A stretch of 64,000 nucleotides of DNA from Owenia fusiformis. Taxonomy: Eukaryota; Annelida; Polychaeta; Sabellida; Oweniidae. The stretch covers positions 15,308,181 through 15,372,180 of the forward strand of contig CAIIXF020000010.1 in assembly GCA_903813345.2 (NCBI GenBank). Direction: 5' to 3'. The notes under the pieces are model-generated. The model made no database searches and was not told the DNA's origin. It saw nothing but the letters and a program-made list of their open reading frames with translations. Made by a program: the position numbers and the translations under genes. Shown here one piece after another: positions 25,703 to 37,800 of the stretch (position 1 is the stretch's first letter; the number at the start of each line of letters is the position of its first letter).

Positions 25703-28700
25703 ATGGCACTTCTTCAAAAAGCATTTCAGCAACTTTCAAGGTAAGATTGTGCCTATTTAAGGTAGAATATACATATTTGTAAGCTGTTGAACTTTTAAAC
25801 ATGATTATGTGTTCAGATTGTATATGATTTAACATTTTTGAATTGCGTGTGCATGATGTTATTTGATGTTGAAAAGTTGATTTTAATAATTTCACATATT
25901 ATCGCCCGTGTTATTATATTAGTTATAGTTATAGTTTTCACTGCTTAGGTCGTCTTGACCTTTGGCCATTCTTAAGATAAAAATGAGCATAATTGTTTAG
26001 CATTGACCCCAATTAATTGACTTGTGTCTACTTCAAGGCTCTATAGTTGTATTTGGCTGGGTGGTCGCTCCATAGTCTGTCAAGCTTACTCTTAAAGTGA
26101 TTCAGGTCATCAGCTTCCACTACTTCTTGGGGGAGGGAATTCCAAGAGTTTACTACCCTTTGGGTAAAGAATCCTTGTCTTAAAATCGATCTGTTTTGTT
26201 TTTTCAAGATTCTCTTATTGTTGCCTCTGGTCCTTCCTATGTTGTGTGATAGAGATAGAATATTGCTAATTGGAATGTCATATTTTTCATTGAGGATTTT
26301 CCAAGTTTCAAGCATATCCCCTCTTAAGCGCCTGAACACAAGTGATGGTAACTTTAGGTCCATAAGTCTTTGGGAGTACTCATTATCTTGGAATCCTGGT
26401 ATGCATCTCGTAGCTTTCCTCTGGACTGCTTCAATAGCTTCAATATCCTGTATTAAGTATGGTGACCATACAGTGTTTGCATATTCCAAGTGTGGCCTGA
26501 CCATAGCCTTATATAACATCATCATATTTGAAGGATCCAAAAACTGGAAAGTTCTTCGGATAAGACCAAGAATTTGGTTGGCCTTTTTTACCACCATCAG
26601 TATGTGTGTTTTGTTCTTTAAGTCATTCGCCACCATCATTCCCAAGTCTTTTTCACATTCTGATTCCTAGAGAACTGTATTACCCATAGTGTAACTGTAG
26701 TCTGGAGAAGATTTACCAATTCTTAGGACCTTGCATTTTTCACTGTTAAATTGAAGTTGCCAATTATTTGTCCAATTCATTAGGGATTGGATGTCTTCCT
26801 GCAGCTCGTCACAGTCATCCGTGGTGTTCACTTCCCGGTACAGTTTTGTATCGTCTGCAAACATTATCAGAGGGCTGTTAACAGTCTGGGGTATGTCATT
26901 TACAAATACGAGAAACATTACCGGTCCTAAAACGGTTCCCTGCGGGATTTCAGAAGTGACATCTATATTGAAATATTTTGATTGAAATGTAAAACATTCA
27001 GGTCTTGCTCCTCGTCAGTCCAAAAATTGATTTCTCTGAAAATGTTCAAACATTCCTCCTAAATCATTCAGCCTACTTACAATTGATGATAAAATTCTAC
27101 AGACCTTTTCGTACTGCCTTAGCATGAAAGATGCAATACAAAATAAGTCTGCGAAACTTACTCACCTGAATTCAAGTTTGTTGTACTATCAGGACTATCA
27201 GTCCTGACAACGCTGGAATGTGACATCAGGCCATTCATAAATCTAGCTCTAAACAATTGAGAAATTATGAATGACTTACGAATGTGTACAGAAATGCTTA
27301 TGAATTCATAACCCATTCGTAATTTTTAAATTAGCTACGAATGTTAATAAATTTACGAATTATAAACATTTGTGACTATAAAGGGTACAAGAAAGGGCCC
27401 CAAAATATTTTCAATTTTGCTTCCAGGATACCTTTCAGAGGAAACCTATCAAATAATAGGACATTGTTTACACAGACCTCTCCTACTCTCTTCAAAGTCA
27501 CAGATGTTGTTAGGTGAGAGCATGAACCTTATCATTTAGGTAGTATTCAAGAAAAGCTGACGGTCGAACCTACTATTTTATTGCCAAACTCATTTAAATA
27601 TGAATGGAATAGTGGCAGATACTATATTTAAATGAATTGGCCATAAAGTAGTAGGTTAATCTGTCAACTGTCAGTTGAATTTGTGAATGCAAAATAAGAG
27701 ACTGAGAGAGACATAAGTCTATAATGAAGAATTTTTTTAAAGTTAGTTACCCCAATTACTTAATGCACCCCACCTTACGATCTTTTGGTAAAATAGATTT
27801 TGAGGCTCAATTTGGTCCATTTTTATATACTGCATCATGTAAACTAGTATGTATATTCAATAGATTACATTTACTGTGATGCATTATGCTTGTAATGTCA
27901 CATTTTATAATCCCACCGCCAAAAGGGGTCAGAATTCGGCATCTGTAACAAATTCCAATAACGATTTGTAGGTCATAACATTTTGTCATGTTAATGCCTT
28001 GTTTAATGTATTATAGTGCAGAGCCATTGAAAAAGAGGCGAAGGACTGACCCACAACTGGTAGCTGCCAGAGATGCCAAGAGGAAGAGAAGGATAGAGAA
28101 GGCAATCAAGAAACTTATGAAGACAGGGAGAAAGTTGAAGCCTGTTGATGAAATTGAAGGAGATAGGAAACTGCAAAAAGAAAAGAAGTAAGAGAAGCTT
28201 AGGGATGGTAATATAATTTGACAGTTTTGTAAAAAAGAAGCGATTTCATTATGGTTGAATTGTTCTTCCCCCTGTCCCCTTTATAACATATTTGAATATG
28301 TTAATTTGCTTTTACTTGAACTTCAATTGAAAATCAACATTGTCACTCAGAAAATCAACCCCTAAGAAATGTTGTTCCACAACTGATCAATCATTGATCA
28401 GGTTATGTTGCATATACAAGTGTATAGATGCACATGTTGTGTAATGTTTGCATAAATGTGCATTGTGATGTGGAAGAGTCGGATACGATTTCATGCTTTA
28501 CATGTCGTTCATTGTTAGAGCATGTCCCACTGTTGTTAGTTGAAATATATCCTGCCAATCTAAACTGAGACAAAATGCCAAGGTTTGCAAAGGAGGAATA
28601 TAATTCCCAGTCATCTAAGGAAAGTCTGGTTTATAATTGTTTAGTTACAAATATGTAAACGATATGGCACGATATAAAAATTGACCAATTAGAATTAGAG

Positions 28701-30777
28701 TATTTAGAATTTAAGATTCTGACGGTGCAAATTATTTACTTTGAATGTTTTTATTATTTCAGAGAGCGCAATCGTGAGTTGCCAACACTAAGCAATGAAC
28801 AGTTAGATAACAGAGCAATCTTAATGAAAGAATGGAACTTGTATAAGGGTGTCCAGTACAAGAAGGAATGTGCCAGTATTAACACAATGCTAGAATGCCA
28901 GGCAAAGGCTCTCTCTGAACTGAAATTAGAATCAGAAGAATTATATATGGCAGCAATTCAGGTACATTATGACCTCTCTGATGTAATACCATTGCTATTT
29001 AATAAAGTAATTGACCGAGGAAAATATCATTTTCATCTCAGGCTTTAACCTGAGAACCAGCACTGTATACATTTTGCTAATAAAGTGTTGAAGTACCTTG
29101 GATATAATATGCAAATCTTGCTCTTCCCAAATAAAAGGTATAAAGTGAGAATATACAGGGTGTCCCAGAACTCATGAGAATTTTTTGAGGGAGATATGAG
29201 GCATGAATGATTTTCCTTCAAATTAAGTGCACTTAATAAACAAACATAGAGGAATAACTGACATGAATTTCAGACACATATCTTTTATATTTCCGAATTT
29301 ATTGACATTTGAATTCTATATCGCCACAAACCCTGGAGTAGTCAGAGAAATACAACAATTTACGTCATATTTTGATCATATTTACACAACTTCTCTACTC
29401 TAATAGCATTGTTTTCATTGAATTATTTCATGTTTCAGCACATTAGTTAATAGAATCATACACATTCAGCTAACGTATCTCTACAGAGTTATTATAGCAT
29501 ATTATCTGCAGTTGATGTCGTCTTTTCAGCTACTCTTTATACACATTCCCAAATCGTCCAATAGCCATTTCTGTAGGGTCCTCTGAAACAACATGACTCA
29601 ATTCTTCCTCCGTTTCAGTGACATGGCTCAATAATCTTGGTTTAGGGTCCCCAAAGAAATCAAAAGTCGAGTTGAGCAAAATCTGGCAAGTTATGGAGCT
29701 ACTATATACTGTGAAGTCTCAATAGAAAGTAAATTGGATGCACTACTGACATGCATGTAGTGACTTATTCACTGGTGCATTGTCAATATGCAAGATCATA
29801 TTGGCTAGCAAATGGGGACATTTCTTTCAATCCATCAGGAACATGTCATTATGATCTTTCAGCAAACCAAATGTACACTCTGTTGATGTATTGGTTCTCT
29901 ACCAAAGTTTACATATCGTTTTATCAAAGTGCATCATCAATATGAGAAAAATGCTGAACTAAGCTTATACAAAAAACGTTGGTTTTATAGTTGAAAATTT
30001 GTATAAAATTGACAAAATGTGACATAAACTGTTTTATTTTCCCGATAACTCCGGGGTTTGTGGCGATGTAGAATTCAAATGTCAATAAATTCGGAAATAT
30101 AAAAGATATGTGCCTGAAATTCATGTCAGTTATTCCACAAAATGTGTTTAATAAGTGTACCAAATTTGAAGAAAAATCACCCATGCCTCATATCTCCCTC
30201 AAAAAATTCTCATGAGTTCTGGGACACCCTGTAGGTCTATTTTCACAATTATTGAAACTGAGAGCTCTCTGACCAATAAAATCACATTTCACGGAACAAG
30301 TTGTCATTGGTATTCAAATGGACTGATCCATATTTTTTTGTTAACAAAGTTAAATCATATTTACAATTTTTACATAATAATATAATGGTAAGCGGCATAC
30401 AGAATGTTAATTATTCCGATTTTATAAGTTTCCACATTTCACTTTCATATTTACTCAATTCTGTCTGTCTGTTACACTTAGTTTCAAAGCTCCATTCCCT
30501 CTCCTTCCATCCAATTTTTGATAACCTAATTACTCTTATGCATTTAGGTAATTACAAAATAAATATTTGTGACTTTACAAGCTGATCAATATATTGTTTA
30601 TATTTTCTTTTCCAGGTTGATTATCAGCTTTTACCATATGAGGTTAATGGACCAGTTAGAACGCCACCTATTAAAGGTTATGATCCTCCCGATGGGGAAT
30701 ACACAGACACTACAAAAACTTATGAAGTAGAAATTGGGGATGTCACAACTGTATTGAAACAATTTATAAGGAAATAA
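25703..30777 (+). CDS. MRPL40: Mitochondrial ribosomal protein L40, four exons
   Basis: A structural protein of the large subunit of the mitochondrial ribosome. Exons: 25703-25740, 28017-28187, 28763-28961, 30616-30777, joining in phase to 189 residues. The mature part matches vertebrate L40 throughout: a basic N-terminal stretch (SAEPLKKRRRTDPQ), a conserved LMKEWNLYK block, LECQAKALSELKLES, and a C-terminal LLPYEVNGPVRTPPIKGYDP segment. The first exon gives only 13 residues before SAEPL, shorter than the vertebrate presequence, so a further small exon inside the 2.3 kb intron 1 may have been missed. Introns 1 and 3 contain a LINE fragment and a foldback element. The gene is divergent from SLC30A5. 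Confidence 0.93.
25925..26985 (-). mobile_element. LINE 3' fragment in MRPL40 intron 1, antisense
   Basis: Read on the minus strand, an RT frame begins near 26975 with IPQGTVLGPVMF. It contains the catalytic FADDTK motif and continues through the thumb and C-terminal region (LIRRTFQFLDPSNMMMLYK, WNSLPQEVVEADDLNHFK) to a stop at 26028. One in-frame TAG at 26667-26669 interrupts it. A short 3' UTR ends in repeats of TATAAC-type units near 25925-25950. The 5' half of the element is missing. CR1/Jockey-like by motif pattern. Confidence 0.85.
27925..27997 (-). repeat. Dispersed GCATTAA...TTGTTACAGA repeat, copy 3
   Basis: The reverse complement reads AAGGCATTAACATGACAAAA, then TTTGTTACAGATGCCGAATT, with an internal variant segment. 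It lies just before MRPL40 exon 2. Confidence 0.55.
29156..30231. mobile_element. TA-flanked foldback element in MRPL40 intron 3
   Basis: CAGGGTGTCCCAGAACTCAT at the left is mirrored by ATGAGTTCTGGGACACCCTG at the right, each bordered by TA. Inverted similarity extends roughly 200 bases (through a CACAAACCC block). The 1076-bp element has no intact transposase. Termini resemble Tc1/mariner ends. Confidence 0.88.
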
Positions 30778-31934
30778 TCTATTACAAGGAGAAAGTATCC
30801 TTTTGACCATTGATGGTTAGGACATTGTTTACTTTCTTTTATTGATAGAGTGTAGTGAATAATCATGATTTGAAAACCAGATCTCTCCTTTTTAGCACAA
30901 TGTGTTTATTGGTATGTATGTCATGTCATGTCATGTTAATCAAATCAATATATGATGAACGTTAAACACGTCATGAGGGAAAATTTATTGCCAATAATAC
31001 CCGTTGTTATAAGCTCTGATGGAATAAGCTATGCTGTAATAAGCTCTGAAGTAATAAGCCTGATGGTATTGGTGTTGGATTGTACCTGTTCCCTGTTATT
31101 GAGGAAAATATATTTGGCACCCTTTAGGTATAAATACTTGTTGTCTTTTACTTTAGGCTCCACATGGATCTTTATTAGTTGTATTGAACCATGCTGGTGT
31201 ACTTTTACATTTTTCACTGCCTGACTCACTTGTACTGTCATTTATAAATCTCATATGGTTCTTTCAATCTCTAATTTTCAATGGTGCTGTTAATTGTAAT
31301 CAATCTGTCAATCAGACTCTTTATTGTTAATCCTTAATGATACTCTCATATATATTCCCTAATAGTTATGTAAATTATAAATCCACAGTGGTACTGTCAT
31401 GTGCAAACTAAGAGTATTTCAATTTGAATTATCTGTAGTACTGTACTGTCAATTTGTAATTTTTAATCCTGAATACTGTATATATTTGCAGTGGTACTGT
31501 CTATTTGTGCCGTTTAAACCCCCCCCAGCGGTAATGTCTATTGGAATCCCCTCATGGAAGATGGAACAGTCATGTAATCCCAAAAGTAACAATTGATGAA
31601 ACTTTACTTGAACATCAATAAACATTTCATGTAAACAAAGCAGAAAATGTGACAGTATTTAGTTTAATAAGACTTGGGGAGACATCTTTAAATGACAAAA
31701 CTTCTATATTTTCAACAACATTATGAGTGGTTCAGGGTACAAGGTGTAAAGTGTGTTATTAGGAAGTTTAAGCTTGCATGTTTAAGCTATACATTTGTAT
31801 GGGCGATTGATCGTATGTAAAGGTTGGCGTTTCGATTTTATATGCAAATTCCTTATGATCCCGTCAAAAGGAGTTCGATGGGATATAGCCTGAACATACC
31901 ATTTGTCCATTTGGATACTGCCTGCAGTTCATTT

Positions 31935-32235
31935 GCATTTTCTTTCCGTCAGTCAAATCTAAAAAATAAGCAATCAAGAGGCCATCAAGAGGTTTATCCC
32001 ACATAAAAGTAATTCATCTGAAGTAATACCTAAAACATTTTGTGTGTACAATAGTATTTGTCATATAATATTGCACTGTCGTCTTTTGATACCCTTTGCA
32101 ATCGTTCGACTTCACTTCTTAAAAAGAGCTTGGTAGTTTATAACTAAATTCTGCGAACAGGGTAGTCTTTCGATTGCTTATTTTATTGATTTGATTGACG
32201 GAGAAAAAAGTGAAATGAACTTTATGTAAATCACA
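31935..32235. mobile_element. Small foldback element
   Basis: TTCCGTCAGTCAAATC...AATAAGCAATC at about 31943-31975 is mirrored by GATTGCTTATTTTATTG...GATTGACGGAG at about 32172-32203, with weaker matching outward (GTTCATTT/AAATGAAC). It encloses the 85-bp module also found at 45818. Confidence 0.6.
32088..32165 (+). repeat. ~80-bp module shared with 45818-45905
   Basis: It starts ATACCCTTTGCA and ends GCGAACAGGGTA, and contains CGACTTCACTTCTTAAAA. The other copy lies in the RFX4-like gene. Its ends are weak inverted repeats (ATACCCT/AGGGTA). Confidence 0.7.
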
Positions 32236-34728
32236 CACAACCAACACATCAACTTTCCTTCTGTTCATTGTTAGAGAGTGTGTATTACATCTGGTGCTAC
32301 CTGTAGCTAGCATGGAAAGTGCGTTGTGTGTTGTCATTCTGATTGCTCAATTGTCTATTGCTAAGTGCCGTCCATTCTACCGTAAATCAGTCTGATTGCA
32401 GGGCTATTAATTTCTCATTGCCTCATGTGTTCCCTAATTCTACATATCAACGAAATGTCAAATTTTACATGTTGGATTTCGAATGTTTTGATCGTAATGA
32501 TATTCGGGATTTCATTTTGACATCATCGTGAATTAAAAGATATGATGTAATCAGTTTTCGTATTACATAGTATTAGTACTACAAATCCGATTTCAATTGA
32601 CCCCTTGAATTAATTTGAGTGATTTCAGTCAACGGGTGTTCAGCGTCTTAATTCGACTTGTCAAATGTTGGAATAACAAAAGGAGGAGTGAGGCCTGATC
32701 AGAAATTTAATTCCAAATACTCTGATTGTTTTAATTGTTCAATTTGGGGGCATTCTAACGGTATTCAAGTCGTTAGTATTGCTCTAACATTTTGTCATAA
32801 TTTTTCATGGATTTTCAATGTAAAACTATATCGTCTTGTATAAAATCAGTGAGTGCATATCTCTATTTCAATCTGAATACGCGAAATTTAGAATAAATCG
32901 TTTTGCCCCTCCAATTTTTGCCCCAGTCACTATCACTAATCATTGTTGCAGTTCTAAGCGTACACCATAGACTATACACTGGTGCTAAATAGTGCTTTGC
33001 TTTGTACCTTTTGGAAGAGTAAATGCACTTGCGATCATATAATATTCCCAGGGTTTTTCAGTGCCAGTTTTATATTCAATTTTGCATAGAACTTCAAAAT
33101 TCACAATATTCATATTGGATATAAGGAAATTACTATTAATTATAATGAGGTGATTAAGCGATTGATTCCTCTGTTGTTCTCACAATACAATTTAATAATG
33201 ACAATTAAGGTTTTATAGAGCACTTGCTGAAGATGATAATGAATTCCGAATTCCTGTATTAATTACGGGATCCCGTCGGAAATTTGTTCATTCCGATCTT
33301 TTGTACAAAAGCGATTGTGATTAATTGGTTTCAATAAAGCAGACTAGGACCTTATTCTATCATCTTTCGTCAAGTGGGAATCAGAGTCTGTAGGTTGCGC
33401 TGGTCAATAGGATGACGTTATGACACACGTCGTTTACAAATTCAAAATTCAAATACTTTTTTCGTAATTACGAATTATTTTTTCTTTCAACTCTCAAATG
33501 CAGAATGTTTTAGTACCTTTAGTTTACGCCTGGACCATTTGTGTGAAATCAGTATTTAACGACGATTACTTTTTAACTTTTGATTTCAACTGCCTGACAA
33601 GTCTCACAATAAAAATCAACCCATTTATGTACGAATGATAAAATCTATTTAGGCACATTAACATTAAGTACGCTTAATAAAAACAGGACAAATTGCAAAC
33701 GAATTGAGCGTAAGCAATTCAGGGTAATTGTTGAAAAGAGAAAGTGAAGCATTTTATTCGAAATTAGTATATTTATGAAATTATTTTTATTTTGTTTGAC
33801 TATATTGGCAAAAGATTGTTATTGTGAGAAGTTGTTCCTTCTTGAGCCCATATGGTGCTATGAGAGTGGTACTTTAGACATATTGTGCCAGGTGAGAGCT
33901 GTGGAGTGGTTAAGGTTACGGTAAATCTCAACATCACATCACGTAGCGAATACAGTGTGTTTTTATTTATATTATGTTGTGTCTTCTTTTATTCAATGAT
34001 TTTATTTATTGACGTCCATCCCGCGAACATCATTCAATTTTAAACACCAAGAAATCACAACCGGTCTCCATGTTACGTGAATATTTTGTACGTTCGTATA
34101 AAGTGTGTGTATTTTGCGGACGTTCCAATTCTTGGGCTTCTTTCACGCGCCCCGTTTGTCTTTTTCAGTCAGATCTTTTCTGATTTTAATTAAACTCACG
34201 AACCATTTTCTAATTAGTGGCATTTAGGCGAGAATTTTATTGAGATAGGATTCAGTTATTTGATGCAACCATAGCTACCATGGAACTATGTAGTGATGAG
34301 ACCGCTTGACAGACGTTATAATCTGTTCCAACAATATGCCCGTTTTCATTTCCATAAATCTTTAACTTGAAATATAAATGACGCAATAAAGAAGATGGCT
34401 AGAGATACAAAAAACAACAAAAACTTCTGTAAAGCTAAATTTTCAAGTCTGTTTTAAACTTATTATTTGGGGTTCAGTGTTTGTGTCGGTAGCGAGTAAG
34501 CGCAAGACATTCGTGTGACTCGATTGACTTGGCACGCGCATCTGCTTCGGTCGTTGGGGAAGATTCAACCGAGGATTTGAAGCAGGACATTCCTCACTCA
34601 GGCAACGTATCTGAACGCATCGCAGTAATCATTATTTTATGAGAGCTTTGATTGCACCACTGTAGTCAGTCCCATGATACCAATAACTCCTTTACGACTC
34701 TCCCTGGACGTAATTGGCTGACATCAGT

Positions 34729-34734
34729 CACGTG
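34729..34734. promoter_or_regulatory. E-box next to an inverted CCAAT box
   Basis: CACGTG lies about 15 bases after ATTGG (34713-34717) and about 110 bases upstream of the first candidate start codon of the RFX4-like gene. This pairing is common in proximal promoters; function here is inferred. Confidence 0.35.
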
Positions 34735-34844
34735 ATCTATGAAGATATCTGGGTTGAACGCGTTCGTGGAGAGGGAACAGCAACTGGCGGACAACCACCT
34801 AGAGTCAGCAATCTTAATCCTGATACCGTGGAGATTGCAGCACC

Positions 34845-34866
34845 ATGGAACCTGTGGACCCGACTG
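34845..34866 (+). other. RFX4-like alternative first exon A
   Basis: CACCATGG gives a strong start context; seven codons and one base precede GTAATA. It joins exon 2 in the same phase as the other first exon. Confidence 0.55.
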
Positions 34867-37800
34867 GTAATATCTTTACAATTATCTTATTATTTACTTA
34901 CCGTAGTTAAGATTTTATGATGAAGAAGTGTATTGATAGGCTAGACTTACCTTTACTTGTGGGACGCGTGGTCCGGGGTGTTGATTTGATGGCGTCACTT
35001 ATAATGCGTGCACGCCATTACATTGGATATATTTATTTAGTTACTATTGGACCATTACATTGTAAATCAACCAACAATTAATTAAACGTAAGTTGCATAT
35101 TGTTATAGTATGATTGTTATATAACTAACTGTTAAAAAAACAAAGTTTAATCGACTAAAGGGGAGCGCATTTTATTTTATATTTGCGATAGAAAATCTCC
35201 AAATTAGATACCAGTTAGACATGACATCAGGTATACGCACTTACTCTCAAAATAAAAGCTTTTGGAAAAAATAAATGTTATAGTTGTTTTCAGTTACTTT
35301 ATACAAAATTTTATTTTTGGCATCAAAGCTCAGCAAACTGGTCAGACAATAAGTATTTATAAAGGAGTCAAGTTTCAAACAAAAGACAAAGTTATGTTAT
35401 AGATTCTAGACTCGAAGTAGGGGAGACCGGGGCAAAACGGGACTCTTTTCTCCAGTGTTTACTGTTTTACACTTTAAGCTCAGTCATATTGGACAGTGTT
35501 CGGCGTTCAGCGGTTGGCGTCTGTAACAAATGGCAGGTGGTGACATTTTGCATGTTAATGCATTTTGTATGTTAGAAACACCACTGCCCTAACTAAATGT
35601 GGCTAGAAAATAACCATGTGCTGATATTCCTATCTCTCAAAGATGTCACGTGTACCGGGGTAAGACAGGACACTATGGGGAAAACGGGATGCACTTATGC
35701 ACAAGTTATATTGAAACACCATTATCTCGAAATTCAGGGATGCTAGAGTAATTTGAGTAAAAAGGAGAATTAGAGGCAACGAAGAGCTACATAATTGTAC
35801 GAAAACGTCATTACACAGTTTACAACTTCGTTTCTCTTTATCGTTTCCAAAATTTGAAATAAAGATTATTTTTGACAATAACTCCTTTATTCTAAATCAT
35901 CGAATTTTGACACTCGGGGTAGATGTGCTTTTTGGGCATTCCGGTGTGAAAGAAATTATGGTCCCCCCGGGATTATGGTCCCCCTTCTTAACGGCCCTTA
36001 CTGGCCCTGATTGTGTATAAGATAATAGGGGAAAGAGGTCACCATATAAATTAATGGAAAATAGGACCATAATTTGATAGAACCTCCTACCCTTTTAAAC
36101 TGGGACCACTTTCAAAAACCCCATAATTGGAAAGGGAGACGGCATTGAGCTGGTACCAAATATATCTTTCCAATCGTTAAGTTATTAAAGTTACATCAAT
36201 AAATTGAGGATGACAACACCAATGGAGATATTTCACTCTATTCAGTAAAGCAGTCATGGCAATAATTTACAAAAGCATTTTTTGTTAAAGCTACTCTTGA
36301 ACAAGTGTACCTCGATGAAGGATATGTCTTCTTAATACTTGACTGGCATAATGCATTGCCATTTTTGTAAATGAAAATGTTCAGTTCAAGCTGAACCTCT
36401 TAATCCACCATGCTAATGGATCAGTGTACCACCATTGAGGATACATCCTCAGATTCCTCACTTAATGAAAATATCAACCCATTTATTGCCAATGTGTTAG
36501 TTTAGCAAAGGTGCCACTTCAGCTTCTTTGTGGTTCATCTTTTCTAAGTTGATCATATGAAGTTGGAATACGTATAGAGTGTATAGGTTCGAGTGTTTCA
36601 TTGTTGGTTGCTAGCAGCTGAAGATGTCTCCTGGGAAACGAATTTATTGAATCGTCCCACTTTGTCTCACATGTGAGTTTTTGATTGCTGCTTGATTGTT
36701 CACTCATGTGATACGTTATATTCACCAGGAAGCACACGACAAAATGTTTATTCAAAAACACAATGTTATACACCAAGAAATCAACGAATTATTTTGTCTA
36801 AATATATAGATATGAAATCCCGCAACATTAATTAGTCTGATTTCCCAATACATTTAAAATGCTTTTCAACATGTAAATTGCCTATAATTGGTTTTTAATA
36901 GCATGGGCCCAATTATACATTTTGAAATTATTTTTTCACTTTTCTTCGTATGTATTTAGTGAATTTTCTTTCTTATGTGAATACTTAAAAACGAAGATTT
37001 AGATGGTGGAAATGAAAATTGAAATTTCAGTACCTTGTAATTAATTCAAACTTTCCCTTTTACGACCAAACCTGTGCTATAAATCGTGCATGTATCGGTG
37101 AACGTGTAATGAGGTATAAAATGACTTCTATACAGAACTTAACAAACAGACGTGTATAGAGATAAATAGCAATAACACATATCGGTGGAGCTTTTGACTG
37201 AATTCATCCTGGGAATTATTGAGAGTCAACACTTACTGTGCACCCTTACAATTGTAAAACAACAGAGCCAGTTGATAATACACGGGTAGAAATAGATAAA
37301 CATACATATGTACGGTGAAGACCCCTGATGTGCTCCTTTGATATCGTATTAATTGATGAACAAATGTATATCTTCTGTTTTGATGAGATATTAATAAAAA
37401 TGTGATAAATATTTGGCACTTGAAAAGGGCATATGAAGAGGGTGATAATTTTTGGGAACGATATGGTTTGTAAAATGACAATACCGCATATCATACGCCT
37501 TGTTGAATTCTATAAAAGCACTGCAATAGACACAGCAATTAATTTACGGTTAGAAAGATGGATGTCTTGGTAGAAACTTCTAAAGATGTACAAAACATTG
37601 ACTTTCAATGGGAAATATTTCTGAATAAAATGTTCAAGTGGTCCTTTTATTCGGTTTCAAAGATATTCCCACTTTACGAATGAAATCCTTACTGCAGATA
37701 AGTGTGAATAGAAAGGGTCAAACAGCAGTAACACACTATTCAAAGTCATTTTTACTTTATGTGCGAGAGACATTCTTTGTCAAACAATAAAGCAAAGGAT

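Larger units (their letters stand above)
30778..34844. other. Intergenic stretch between MRPL40 and the RFX4-like gene
   Basis: No coding exon is seen. It holds short degenerate repeats of ATAAGCTCTGA type (about 31005-31060), a loose series built around GGTACTGTCA (about 31220-31520), a foldback at 31935-32235 and plain AT-rich DNA. The last 500 bases should contain the promoter of the first RFX4-like exon. Confidence 0.6.

Noticed and set aside
26218-26670. Plus-strand 150-residue ORF in MRPL40 intron 1
   Set aside because: Antisense to a clear LINE reverse transcriptase frame on the minus strand.
27110-27180. Possible extra MRPL40 exon after TCTACAG at about 27100
   Set aside because: In the phase required by exon 1 the reading meets TGA within nine codons.
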